A stretch of 64,000 nt of DNA, from contig NW_022985070.1 in assembly GCF_010015585.1 (NCBI RefSeq), positions 1 to 64,000 on the forward strand. Reading direction: 5' to 3'. Within the stretch, counting starts at the first letter, position 1, and each line of letters starts with the position of its first letter. The position numbers were made by a program, and so were the translations under genes. The DNA comes from Eremomyces bilateralis CBS 781.70. Its lineage: Eukaryota; Ascomycota; Dothideomycetes; Eremomycetales; Eremomycetaceae. Below the pieces are notes generated by a model, which saw only the letters and a program-made list of their open reading frames with translations, searched no databases and was not told where the DNA came from. Below are positions 44,215-54,319 of this stretch, one piece after another.

Positions 44215-45335
44215 CCTTCGAAGATGGAGAGATGAGCTCCATGCTCGTGTCCGACCGCATGTTCCAAAGTATTGGGATCATTCGCTGGCATTCCGAGCCC
44301 CACCATCTCGCAAGCCTCGCATTCTCGTGCAAGATGACAACCGATTAATGACCAGGCTATAACGCGCAGAAATCATTTCCTGACGCTCCCTCGCGAGATC
44401 AGGTATGCTATTTACAAAGTGACTTTTAGACAGGGAGTCATTCACCTCGAAATCGAACGCACCAAAAATAAAAGAGCTTGGGAACTAAGGGGCTCTATCT
44501 GCCGCCGGAGATGTGGAAAGCTACTCAACGTCCCATTTCGACAACCTTTCGTGGACGACGTGTGTAAAGGGACAAAATGGTACTCTGACCCAGAGAAATT
44601 TGGAGTGCTAGGATGACTTCTCGCTTGCCAACAAACGTAAATATTATCGTATACCTATAACCGAACCCTGACCGCGGCATTTAACATCGATACATACTGA
44701 CCCTATACTAGGTATCACGAGGGCGGCTTATTTATCTTCTTGGAGAATACGCTTTTTATCGGACGAGGGCGGTATCGGCTCTTCTCCACAACTTCAAAAA
44801 CCTACTACCCGAGCTCCATCTCGGCAGCATCACATCTCTCGAACTAATATGCTATGTCGAATGTTTCACGGCCGTTGAATCCCGGCCCGGGCACGAGTAT
44901 TGCTTGGATCTCCCCAATCGCCTTATCGACAACTTCCCCAGTTTAAAATCACTAAAACTATTAGCACAAACAAGAGAGTCTCAAATTGATCTGGTGCTGA
45001 GTCCGTTTGACGGGGCACTTGGGCCATTAGATCGAATTGTCGCACACTACGGAGCTGTCCGCCTGTCCTCCTGCTGGTTATTATTTCCAGGGTTATTGCA
45101 AGCTCCGCAATTGGTTGGGAGATGACGTTAAACCGGTCTTGAAAAACCCCTGGATCGGCAGTCCGACAGAATTTTGGCGCTCCGTAGACGATTCTAAACC
45201 AGATGTTGGCTATTGGATTGGAGCCATCGATGAAACTCTCCCGATAAGTAGGTTCAGAATTGACGGTTCTCGTCGGACTACTTCATACCTGCGGTACCAA
45301 ACGCTAACGTCTATATGTAGATTTGCACGCTAGGA
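44215..45335 (+). pseudogene. Decayed DUF7730-type (fungal F-box-like) gene
   Basis: Recognisable pieces occur in order but in different frames: a charged N-terminus (HLRRWRDELHARVRPHVPKY); the core RRNHFLTLPREIRYAIYKV and GVIHLEIERTKNKRAWELRG with SICRRRC; then after a TGA the segment LLACQQT/YHEGGLFIFLENT (possibly joined across an intron with acceptor CTAG near 44711). Next come GSITSLELICYVECFTAVES and DNFPSLKSLKLLAQ, and at the end EFWRSVDDSKPDVGYWIG. LPREIR, the CR(Q)xY helix and the FWR...GYWI tail are typical of the large Pezizomycotina family annotated DUF7730. Its function is unknown. At least two frameshifts and one stop separate the pieces. Confidence 0.65.
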
Positions 45336-45699
45336 ACAGGCGGAGCATCACTCTAATAGTAGTCTTGGGCGCCACAACTCTAGTACAGACGTAGGAACCA
45401 AGCTACAAACCGGGGCAATCCATTCCAATATATTAATGGAAATAGAACGTCCCCTTACGGTTTAGCACCACCACATCGGACATAGCGCCCTCCACATATT
45501 CACGAGTGATATGAACCTCATGCTACTTTAATGCACTCATATTCTCCACTATTATAGTAATGGAGCTAAGACATTTCTTTAGCTTGTTAACTTGTAGCAT
45601 TACTTGAAGGGAGAGATGAATTATTCCGACTACCCAACTGGCGAGCGTCTCGGTAACAGCCGTTTGATCGTTCAACAGCGTCTAACCCTTCTAGTACTA
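45336..45699. other. Gap between converging accessory genes
   Basis: 364 bases; AT-rich, nothing recognised. Confidence 0.4.
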
Positions 45700-47007
45700 T
45701 TACTTCTCGGGATCCATTTCCCTCCAAGAATTATCTGGACTCCAATAATTGTTACCTTCCTCTACCACACACCTCTCTGCAACAACATTACAGCTAATCT
45801 TTGCTCTTCTGTTCTCAACCCACGATGGCTCATAGAGCGGCCCATCCCAAGGTCGACCCCAGTCACCCACCCAGAATGTCACACTTTCTAATTCGTTTCC
45901 GAGTTTCTTGCTACGCATGAATTCAAAAACTTCATTTGCCGTCGTCTCGTTGGCGTACGGACGGAGAAACTGCTCTTCCTCGGTACATCCTTCGACTTCG
46001 TCAGGATAAGGTCGCCAGTGATGTGGTTCTGTTTTCTGCCGGCGACATTCACTCATAATATCGAGCCACAGGTCAAGAGTACGCAGTGGGGAGATACCAG
46101 CGATAGCGGAGAGGGACTCGAGCGGCCAGGTGCCGTTGCGCGGGAGATTAAGGGAGAGGTGATTGAGATTAGGCATTTGTTGAAGATGCTCTATCTCAGT
46201 GGCAGAGAAGACAATGCCACTGGTACTCATGGCTTCAATGGAGTGGACATCGAGATGGAGAAGAGACTGGCCGTGGGTCTTGGCGATGGTCGGCAGGGTA
46301 CTGTTCTGCGGATATGAGTTGGAGTTGTCTGTCCAAGTGAAGTTTGTTAGGGCGACGCCGTTATCCGCCAAAGCTTTGAGGATCTGGATGGTTTCATTGA
46401 CTTCCCCGCCGTCCAGTTGGAGACGCTGCAGTCCTGTTAGGGCCTTGGAGGCTTTGCCGAAGAAGTAAGTATAGTTGGCTCTATTGTCTGCCAATGCTAG
46501 CTCTTCTACCATTCCCCAGTCCATAGCATCTAGCCAGAGATCAAGATTGTCCTTTTCGCGCTGTTCTGCAGAAAGGCTTATATTGAATGATATCTGCTTG
46601 AAAGCCTTCCCGGAGAATATCCAATCAGCCCATCTCTCGTACCATCGCATCGGCCCCAATCTAGACTGTAAGTCATTCCACTCGCGTTGATCGAAGTCGT
46701 ATCCCTCAAGATGGAGTGTTCGTAAATTCGGATATGTGTCCTTTCCGTCGAGTGCAAAGGGAAAGGACCAGCGATCTGGCCACGATGAGCAACCGAGGAG
46801 CGTAACTCGGAGACGTAGTGACGTGATGTTCGGACACGATATGAGAGCTCGGTGGACGCCAGACATGGTGGTAAATCCCGGAACGTTAGTGGAATAGCCT
46901 GGAATCGTGGCTACGATGGAAGTTGGACACGAGTCGCCTGGGCGCCATGAGCGGCAGAGAGCGGTAGGTAGTAGTATAGAGCAGCTGATGAACCTTAGGA
47001 AACGCAT
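45700..47007 (-). CDS. Secreted leucine-rich-repeat-like protein, unknown function
   Basis: Uninterrupted frame of 435 residues starting with a signal peptide (MRFLRFISCSILLPTALC). Irregular leucine-rich units are spread through the body: CPNITSLRLRVTLLG, YPNLRTLHLEGYDF, LTGLQRLQLDGGEV, MPNLNHLSLNLPRNG and ISPLRTLDLWLDI. Several N-glycosylation sequons occur (NET, NFT, NST, NGT). This combination resembles the ligand-binding repeat half of fungal F-box/LRR proteins, but there is no F-box and the N-terminus is a secretion signal. An extracellular or wall-associated binding protein is therefore inferred. No named family is recognised. The frame has no lesions, unlike its pseudogene neighbours. 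Confidence 0.7.
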   Translation of the reverse strand: MRFLRFISCSILLPTALCRSWRPGDSCPTSIVATIPGYSTNVPGFTTMSGVHRALISCPNITSLRLRVTLLGCSSWPDRWSFPFALDGKDTYPNLRTLHLEGYDFDQREWNDLQSRLGPMRWYERWADWIFSGKAFKQISFNISLSAEQREKDNLDLWLDAMDWGMVEELALADNRANYTYFFGKASKALTGLQRLQLDGGEVNETIQILKALADNGVALTNFTWTDNSNSYPQNSTLPTIAKTHGQSLLHLDVHSIEAMSTSGIVFSATEIEHLQQMPNLNHLSLNLPRNGTWPLESLSAIAGISPLRTLDLWLDIMSECRRQKTEPHHWRPYPDEVEGCTEEEQFLRPYANETTANEVFEFMRSKKLGNELESVTFWVGDWGRPWDGPLYEPSWVENRRAKISCNVVAERCVVEEGNNYWSPDNSWREMDPEK

Positions 47008-47321
47008 GATTGTGCAGTAGATGTGAGCAGCGCTGGATGCAGCAAAACACGATATTTCTACTTAAATGACGGGACCTGACTGTGGCCGTATTCCTTACGT
47101 GGCTCCATGTTGTAGGCAGCAGCTTTCATTTCTGGCATTGCAACTGGGCACTCGTCAATGTTAATTGCTCAGTAATTGCTCAGTTATCTATAGAACCCAA
47201 ATCGCAGATACGGGAACCCTAGTGCAACACTTTGGTGAAGGATACAGCATTATGTTCCTTATACTCTGTGGAGAATATCTCACCATCCTGATCGTGAGTT
47301 AATACAGAATCTCTTGACTGG

Positions 47322-47379
47322 TATCCGTGGCCCTTGGACCCCACCCACACCGAAAGTATGGGTCCAAGGGCCACGGATA
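47322..47379. repeat. Perfect 20-bp inverted repeat with 18-base loop
   Basis: Arm tatccgtggcccttggaccc (47322-47341) and its exact reverse complement (47360-47379). Both ends begin and end with TA, as in the target duplication of Tc1/mariner elements. There is no coding content between the arms. Confidence 0.95.
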
Positions 47380-47559
47380 AATCACATCGAAGTCAAAGGA
47401 AGTTTAGTCATCAATAACTATAGTAGAGGCCTAGAGGGGCTCTCTACATCATGGACGACCTCACTACTGAATGCACGTTTCTTACCAAAATTCGACGAAA
47501 TCCTTTAACTTTAACCTATTCTAGCTTTCTAGCCTATTAGTATAACTCTTTTAAACAAA

Positions 47560-47648
47560 ACGACGGCAGATTGCCCTCCGTTTTTGGAGGTTTGTGACGC
47601 CGTTTTCGCAGGTAAATCTGCCACGCTCTGACGCCAATCAGAACTCCC
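47560..47648 (+). repeat. Dispersed repeat, copy A
   Basis: Shares a core (gtttgtgacgccgttttcgc) and about 85-90 bases of alignable flank with 53890-53978, in the same orientation. A short inverted pair ggcagatt/aatctgcc (near 47564 and 47615) brackets the core of this copy. Confidence 0.8.
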
Positions 47649-47655
47649 CTTACTC

Positions 47656-47685
47656 GCTGACATGGATCTTGCTGACATGGATCTT
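47656..47685 (+). repeat. 15-bp perfect tandem duplication
   Basis: gctgacatggatctt occurs twice without spacing. Confidence 0.95.
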
Positions 47686-48642
47686 AGCCATGCCCCACCA
47701 ACTTTGGTCCATGTCCCTTTTTAGCTCTGCTCTGACCTAGAACATGTGACGTCCAGTTTTCAGTATTTCGTTTTCCAACTCTACTTTCCAACTCTGCTCT
47801 TACTCGCTCATCCTCTGGCGTCTAAAGGGCCAGAAGAAGGGCAAGAAATGGCCCTAAAACAGATTCCGCGACGTTCACTTAAATGGCGTCGCCCTTCTTC
47901 TCTTCGCGTTCTTCGAATCGTCATCTACTATTCTCCCCACTGTCCTTATTTACTACCCGCCTGCCTCGCTTTCTTCAGCTGCAAAAAGTTATCCTGCCTC
48001 CAAGCCCAACTCTTGAAGAAGATCGAAAGGCTTATCTTGCTTCATTGATAATTCTCACTCTCGCAAGTAGCTTCTTGGCTATTGCTTATTCAATCATTCG
48101 ACGACCTTGATTTTCGCCATTGCTATCTAGAATCGATTCTCAGCAAGGGGATGCACCGTTCGCTAGCATGTCTGGGATGGAAGCTTCCCTCTCGTCAGAA
48201 ATAAGAGTTTCTAAACCGTCCAAGTTCAATCAGCGAACCAGCTATTGCAATAAGCTAATCAAATCGCTCTCTTTACTACGCACAGCAATTGTTGCTATCC
48301 TGCCTCTAAGACGATTACATGTCTGCGGAGAAGCTATAACGATTCGGGTCCTCGCTGTGTTAAAGTCTATTTCTATTCCCAAATATTTACGAGCTCTAGC
48401 GCACGCAACTCCCACAGCCACTCCACGACCCAATCTTGTCATGGCAGGCAATCGAACCTCACATTCTCAAGATCACTAGGGAAGTGACTCATTGCTTATC
48501 TCTCACACGGGCCTCCTTTATCAAGCAAGATCCCTCAGGCTTTCGATTATATACTCTTCACCTCAATTCCATTGCATCTTCTTAAGGTCTTCAAATTTCT
48601 ACTCCCAAATTTCACTCCTCAGCAAATTTCCAATCAATCAAC

Positions 48643-49157
48643 ATGGTTCAAACCACCGGAATCTTTACGTCATTCCCTTCCAGCCCAGCGACTGCAATCC
48701 AAGGCTGGATAGCCGATCTCCAATCCCTCCGAAATGTGGTCATCAGTGCACATGCCGGACTCACAATCAGCCGCGAGTACACGATCTCATTATACGATTC
48801 AATCAATACAATGGTATAGCGGCGATTGGAAACAACCTACCTGCAATCGTCCCGTACGTGGTTGAATGCGTTAATTACGAAGCGCAACGCTAGGACGAAC
48901 TCAGGCCAAACGATGATAGGCATATACTCAATCCTCAACTTGAAGATATTGATGCAGACATGGGCGCAATCAAGGGCAAAGTCAACACAATGGTAGTGAT
49001 TGCGGCGGATCCGAGTCGGACAGAACCGCAGAAGAGCAGAGCCCTCCATGAAAGCTGTGCCAGCATTAATCGGGTTTTCATGCAGATGAATTATCATATC
49101 GCACTGCTTAAGCGGGACTGTGTGAGCTACGTCTCCAGTCGTGCTCTCTACGGATAA
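48643..49157 (+). pseudogene. Possible broken small gene, unknown product
   Basis: From the ATG at 48643 the frame reads MVQTTGIFTSFPSSPATAIQ and QGWIADLQSLRNVVISAHAG, then stops near 48820. One frame away the sequence continues LIIRFNQYNGIAAIGNNLPA and IVPYVVECVNYEAQ, a TAG (near 48892), and LNPQLEDIDADMGAIKGKVN up to 49157. The run of helical, regularly spaced hydrophobic residues across the two frames suggests one former helical protein of about 170 residues with one frameshift and one stop. No family is recognised. Confidence 0.35.
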
Positions 49158-50134
49158 TGAGCCGGATTGACGATATCAATCAGAGGGAGTGTATCAAATC
49201 AGCAGTTCGTATAAATACTATTATAGCTTCAGCTACAGTTTCACCAATCCTTAGTATGATCAATTGCATTACGTGACGCCTACCACAGTATGTCCCTCTC
49301 TGAGCGTCCTTTGTCCTTACCGAAAACGGATGGGCAGATGTGCGAAGGGCGCCTGTGGGAGCACGTTCTGTTTCCAGAGCCCTTACCTCTGCCTTTCACC
49401 AAATTTCAGTTAGTGAACTGCAGGGGTGAAAATTGTCTGCCCAATTATGTTCCATGTTTGTTTCTCGAATTTTTGCATGTCATACTTGCTCAACTCCAAC
49501 TCGATGCCACTTGCTTGCAATAGCAATCGTATCGTCATCATTATCTCTTCTCAATCCGAGTAATACGCTATTTACTACTCGTAAGTGTGAGGCATCGATT
49601 GCACACCATCTCTGATCTCAGGCTTTAGGACGACAAGCTGAATGTGCCATTACCGGATGAGCTTCTTGTCAAAATGAGGGGAGATGAGGTTGGTCTGGCC
49701 ACATCGTTTTCTCGAATACTAAGCGCTTGGTTGTTTATCACATTGGTAGATTATTTCTCTCTCATGGGATTGATGTTGGTCTCCCTGTAAGGGGAAAGGT
49801 AAAATGAGTGGTATTCACTTAGATAAGTAGATTGACGTAGGAAAATAATAAGGAACGTAGATACTGTGAGACGGTTGGAAAGGGTCACCATAGTGGTTGA
49901 CCTGTTGTGTGGTCCAGTAATAGAGTGGGCTAAACCCAAGTCTTTGGACAGGGATGATCCCGGATCGAAGGCAAATGCTGGGGTGTCTCTTTGCTCCCCA
50001 CACGGCCCCATCAGGACCCACCTACTGATATGCTGTTCTAATCGACCTACGATCCAAGCTCTCGAGCTTGCTTTGCCTTCAACTCTATCTAGATGTTAGT
50101 TAAGGAATTTTATGTAAGACTGGGAAGACATACA
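49158..50134. other. Gene-poor interval
   Basis: 977 bases with short frames only; nothing recognised. Confidence 0.4.
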
Positions 50135-50452
50135 TTAACGAGTATAACGGCAGCCACGACACACCCAATGTTGACAAGCGCTCATCGGCCCGCCAGGGGG
50201 ACCCAGGCATCCATCCATGCGGTTCCCTGTTTCGTCGCAGCGACAGCAAGTCCACCCATATAGCTTTAGGTCTTCTAGATAACATTCTGGCTTGCTGCAA
50301 AGGTTTTCATCAGCCACAGCTGTAGTAGACCTCCTATTCCCGCACATGGTCCATCTTCCACTTGCCCGGTTGAATGTTGCATCCGGGCAGTACTCTGGCT
50401 GTGCGTAAGCCCGGTGGCCGCAGCGGTATTGACGATAATATCGGTTGCACAT
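50135..50452 (-). CDS. Small cysteine-rich protein, zinc-binding-like
   Basis: 105 residues with 13 cysteines and several histidines: CNRYYRQYRCGHRAYAQPEY, then C22, C37, C52, C57, a CCRC cluster at 69-72, C82, and the end SACQHWVCRGC. The opening YxCGH and the closing CxHxxCxxC resemble the zinc ligands of RING/treble-clef folds found in many uncharacterised Pezizomycotina mini-proteins. There is no signal peptide, so it is probably intracellular. The stop follows RYTR directly; a short further exon beyond 50135 cannot be excluded. Function unknown. Confidence 0.55.
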   Translation of the reverse strand: MCNRYYRQYRCGHRAYAQPEYCPDATFNRASGRWTMCGNRRSTTAVADENLCSKPECYLEDLKLYGWTCCRCDETGNRMDGCLGPPGGPMSACQHWVCRGCRYTR

Positions 50453-51449
50453 GGTAATAAAAATAGTGGAGGAGTAATTCTAGGGCAACGGCAAGTTGAA
50501 AAATTGACTTGCTTAGATATGTCAAAAGCCGCAGAGATCATTATTTATCCTTAACATTTACTATCAGCGCGCTGGGTAATATAGGGCCTATGTACCTACA
50601 GTTTCAGTAGTCGCCTGTCAAGCGCATCAGCTCGCCATTCTGGGCCCGCTTCATCCACTCATTTTGTGACTGTTGACATGGCTGTCTTCAACGACAAACC
50701 AGTGTCTTTGTTGCTAACCTGTATGGAACTTGATGCTTCAGATATCAAGATCCGGTTATGGTTAATGTTTGGATAACCACTTCAATGAAGTGGTCGATCT
50801 TTGTTAAACAGCCTTTCCTTTGTACGAACGCTGCAAACGGATAGGCAGGAGGATAATATAAGGAACGGTTCTGTACTGTTATTTAGTTTTAATTACAGCA
50901 CAACTACTCTACAGATATTGGACTGTCATTCTGAGAACAACAGCTACAGCTTGTATTGTTCTTCGTCTTATCTTTCGTCCTTTGGAAGTATATGAAGTTC
51001 CTTCCCCACTGTGCCTAAGTTTGAGCCTCTACAGACATTCCAATCTTAGCACAATCTCAACAGTGACAGTATAGCCGCACGCGAACCATGAGAATGTGAT
51101 TGGATCCTCGTCGTAGCTAACAACCATAATAGGTGCTTATGCTAATGCCTAATGGGGTGTGCTTCGCCCTCTAGTTTTGTAAATGTATCAGAGAGTGTAT
51201 CAGATAGCTGCACGTGAACTGCGAGAGTGTGGTTGGACCCTTGCGGTATGGTATCTATAGGTAACCAATCATAATAAGGCGCTTAGGCTTGAGGTTGGGT
51301 ACTCTATCCAGCAATTAGCTACCTCATCATTCCTCATCCCGCTCAATCTACCCTCACCTGCAACTTCTCTCGCACTACTTCCCTTCCCGTCACCCATATT
51401 CCCAAGCAAGCGTCGTCTGGCCTCCAAAGATAACCGTTTCTTCGCCATC
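50453..51449. other. Intergenic region with a diverged tandem duplication
   Basis: 997 bases. The segment 51072-51107 is repeated at 51205-51240 with 8 differences in 36 bases, all transitions; similarity continues weakly into the following 30 bases (taaccataataggtgctta-type words). No coding frame is recognised. The final 100 bases are the pyrimidine-rich leader of the kinase-like gene. Confidence 0.5.
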
Positions 51450-52490
51450 ATGACGCATGCCGATCCCATGACCAGCCGTGAAACAAAAGAACGCCCACAG
51501 TCGCCTCCACCTCCTTGGAGTGTACTCGAGTTCACCTTTAGCAATAGAAACACAGACTCGGAACTAGTCATCACCTGCTGTGGCAAGCGATTTTCCCTCC
51601 ACCTCTTCGCCGATAACTTTACCGAGTCGCCGCGGCTGAAAGAACGCTATCTCTTCTTCCTGGAAGTTGCTGAGCACTACGAGCTGGACGGGCTGACCGT
51701 CGAAGACTTCTATGACTGGGCTGCCGAGCCGCTGTTTCCCCTCTTTAGGAACCTACCGCATCGCGACAAAGATCAGACATACACCCTTCACGATTTTTTG
51801 TTTCCCGAATCCTTTGTCTACACATTGCGAGCTGTCTCCGAGAGGCTAGTCCCCATACCCTACGAGGAGAGTAAGGGTGGTAACGCGCCGAGATTCGGTG
51901 TGCATCTTGCAGATGAGCTATGCTCTCCTTTCAAAACCCTCCTCCCCTCTGATGTCCAGATCTGCGAAGAGCCTGTTATCGGGCCACCCTCCGGGGTGCC
52001 AGGCAAAGTGCGTCTTAAGGACGGGATCCTCGCCTTCTTCAAGTTCATTCGCTGCGGAGACAAACACTTCCTCGAGAACGAACTCAATAACTATAAGGCG
52101 ATTAGCGAGGCAAACCCAGACGATAGCTTGCGAATTTCTCGACTCTATGGCCTCGTGCGGGACGAGGCTGGCGTGGTCTTTGGCCTTTTGCTCGCCTACA
52201 TTGACTGCGGACGTGTGACATTGTCTTGTGCTGTGAAGCCAGACATCGCAATGCCCTTGCGAGAGAAGTGGATTGTGCAACTCCAATACATCATCAACCA
52301 GCTGCATGCGGCTCGTATTGTCTGGGGAGATGCTAAGCCGGACAATGTCCTGATTGATAGGAATGAGGACGCGTGGATCATCGACTTCGGCGGTGGCTAT
52401 ACAGAGGGCTGGGTGCCTAAGGAACTGGCCGGGACAGTAGAAGGGGATTTGCATGCGCTTAAGAAGATCGTTGAGTTTGTTAGCGCCTAG
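51450..52490 (+). CDS. Protein-kinase-fold protein (fungal-specific, atypical)
   Basis: Uninterrupted frame of 346 residues. A poorly conserved N-terminal part (1-190) is followed by a small kinase lobe with ILAFFKFIRCG (a likely ATP-contact Lys) and an acidic helix ENELNNYKAI. The catalytic loop is IVWGDAKPDNVLID (Asp294; Asn of KPDN) and the metal-binding loop is WIIDFGGGYTEGW (Asp312). The usual HRD is replaced by WGD, as in the large fungal family of lineage-specific kinase-like proteins close to aminoglycoside-phosphotransferase/RIO types. The C-terminal lobe ends soon after DFG (LKKIVEFVSA), so it is short. It is likely an active small-molecule or protein kinase of unknown substrate. 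It lies alone between long gene-free stretches. Confidence 0.8.
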   Translation: MTHADPMTSRETKERPQSPPPPWSVLEFTFSNRNTDSELVITCCGKRFSLHLFADNFTESPRLKERYLFFLEVAEHYELDGLTVEDFYDWAAEPLFPLFRNLPHRDKDQTYTLHDFLFPESFVYTLRAVSERLVPIPYEESKGGNAPRFGVHLADELCSPFKTLLPSDVQICEEPVIGPPSGVPGKVRLKDGILAFFKFIRCGDKHFLENELNNYKAISEANPDDSLRISRLYGLVRDEAGVVFGLLLAYIDCGRVTLSCAVKPDIAMPLREKWIVQLQYIINQLHAARIVWGDAKPDNVLIDRNEDAWIIDFGGGYTEGWVPKELAGTVEGDLHALKKIVEFVSA

Positions 52491-53368
52491 ACTCTTATAA
52501 TATGAATAGAATATGCCTAACTAAGATATGAATACAGAGGGAGGACCGTTAGAGGACGCCGGAGATGCTTAACGCATGAACGGCGACGTATGAATTGGCT
52601 CGTATTCGGTCATATGCGCTCTCTTGGAAACTTAGTCCGAGATTCGCGCCTGATGATGGTGCGGCATTTCTACCGCAGAACCGTGGTAGATGCTGCATTA
52701 TGTGTGTCTGGTGACAGCGTCATCGTTCCATAACGTCCCAGATTTTGAGCGAGTCCCTCCGCCCCTTTCCATCCCCTGAATTCCGGCCATACCTACCCCC
52801 TCGGCCGCTCCAGCTGCTGCCTGAGACGCGGGCTTAGCAGGTTAGGCGAGATGAGCAATTTTGTTGGAGATCCCTCGGGATCACCGGGTGTCAAATAGAT
52901 TTCCAGCTCACCAACCACTTCCGGAAAGCCAAGGAGCTAAAGGGGGAAGTGGAACATGCGTGTGCCTCTCAATCTCACCGTCTCGCCCTTTTACCCTCTC
53001 GTGGTCCTCCTTGAGCATGAACGCGACCGCCACTGCTCGCCTCGCCATTGTCTTGCTTTTTCTCCCCCACCTCCACATCAACCAGACTGGCTCAACCCAC
53101 GAGTACGGCAATGCAACGTAGGCAGCAAGCGACGAAGCAATGATACAGGGATCTAGGATCGTCATAAGCCGTGGACTTTGTGACCGACTTCCATGACTCG
53201 CATTGAGGATGACGGTGGACCAAGGTGCTGGACTCGGCGTGGCCGAACGGAATCAACGGCCCCCAATGCCGGGGGCTGTGTGGGCCACTCCGAGCTCGCG
53301 AGCAGAATGTGAGCGAGATGGTCGGCCATCTGCTGAACTTGGGCAGGAGCGCGGAGAGGGAGGAGGTT

Positions 53369-53388
53369 GGATTCGGATTCGGATTCGG
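53369..53388 (+). repeat. Hexamer microsatellite ggattc x3
   Basis: ggattcggattcggattcgg, three full hexamers plus two bases. Confidence 0.95.
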
Positions 53389-53889
53389 AGAGACAGTCAG
53401 TCTTACGCTCGAAAGGGAGAGAAACGATCCAGGGAAACGGGAGGCATACCTGGCAATCCAGGTAGACGAGCTCCTCGAGAATTAAATGACCAGTAGAGGA
53501 GATCGCAGCGCCGGGTAGACAGAGTGTAATAGTTGGGACGGCGATCAGGCGGGAGTGCGGCGGCTAGGGAATGCAGCGATACTAGAGACATAGGGGGAGC
53601 AGGGAGCAAGCGAAAGATGAAGAGCGGTCGTGGATTCTCGGTCGCCGCAGTAGTTGAGGGGTTTGGGAAGACGGGAGCGATGAAATAAAACGGCAGAAGA
53701 AGGAATAGTGGAATGCGCGTTTTATATATGAAGTCGAAGCAGGCGGACTGGCCAGAGAAGCCGGGAAATCTTCGGATCATGAGCATCGACCAATGAGCGT
53801 GCACGGTGGGCAAACCTGCCATTCTGGCGGTCGATGTGCCGTCGTCTCTTTTACTTGATAACTAATTAATTTCCTCCTCTTGAATAATC

Positions 53890-53978
53890 CAACGGCAAAT
53901 TGACCTCTGTTTTTGGCGGTTTGTGACGCCGTTTTCGCGCGTACGCTTGGCATGTCCTGGAGCCAATTAAGAACCTCA
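53890..53978 (+). repeat. Dispersed repeat, copy B
   Basis: Same orientation as 47560-47648. The block gtttgtgacgccgttttcgc is identical, and flanks (aacggcaaattgacctctg; gagccaattaagaacctc) match with substitutions. Confidence 0.8.
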
Positions 53979-54319
53979 CAACCTACACAGGACCTCGGCG
54001 GTTACGGAGTATCAATCATCAGGCTAGTAAACGGTTTGTTATAGTTGCATGCAAATGTACACTTTCGACCGTAAGAAGCGTATGGAAGTACAAATTTGTG
54101 GGTATTGGCATGGCCTCCGCTGTCCTGGTTCGGTTCTATTTGCCTCTAGTAATTTCCTGCACCGAGTACGAGTTTATTCCATAGTAATGGTCGTATTTGG
54201 TATTGGCATTATGCCGATCAAGTATTTAACCTACTCGGTTATACCTTTTGCACATTTTTAAAGGTAGGATGCCCCCAAAGTTTTGATGCTTCACAGGTCA
54301 CGGCATCAAATCGTAAACG

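Larger units (their letters stand above)
47008..48642. other. Gene-poor, repeat-containing interval
   Basis: Contains the secreted-protein promoter, a perfect 20-bp hairpin (47322-47379), one copy of a dispersed repeat (47560-47648), a 15-bp tandem duplication (47656-47685) and a 75-codon frame (47883-48110, MASPFFSSRSS and a C-terminal hydrophobic segment LASLIILTLASSFLAIAYSI). That frame could encode a tail-anchored small protein but has no other support. Confidence 0.45.
52491..54319. other. 1.8-kb gene-poor interval
   Basis: Contains copy B of the dispersed repeat (53890-53978) and a hexamer microsatellite (53369-53388). Frames on both strands at 53200-53820 are low-complexity and unconvincing. 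The last 200 bases serve as promoter of the carboxylesterase gene. Confidence 0.4.
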
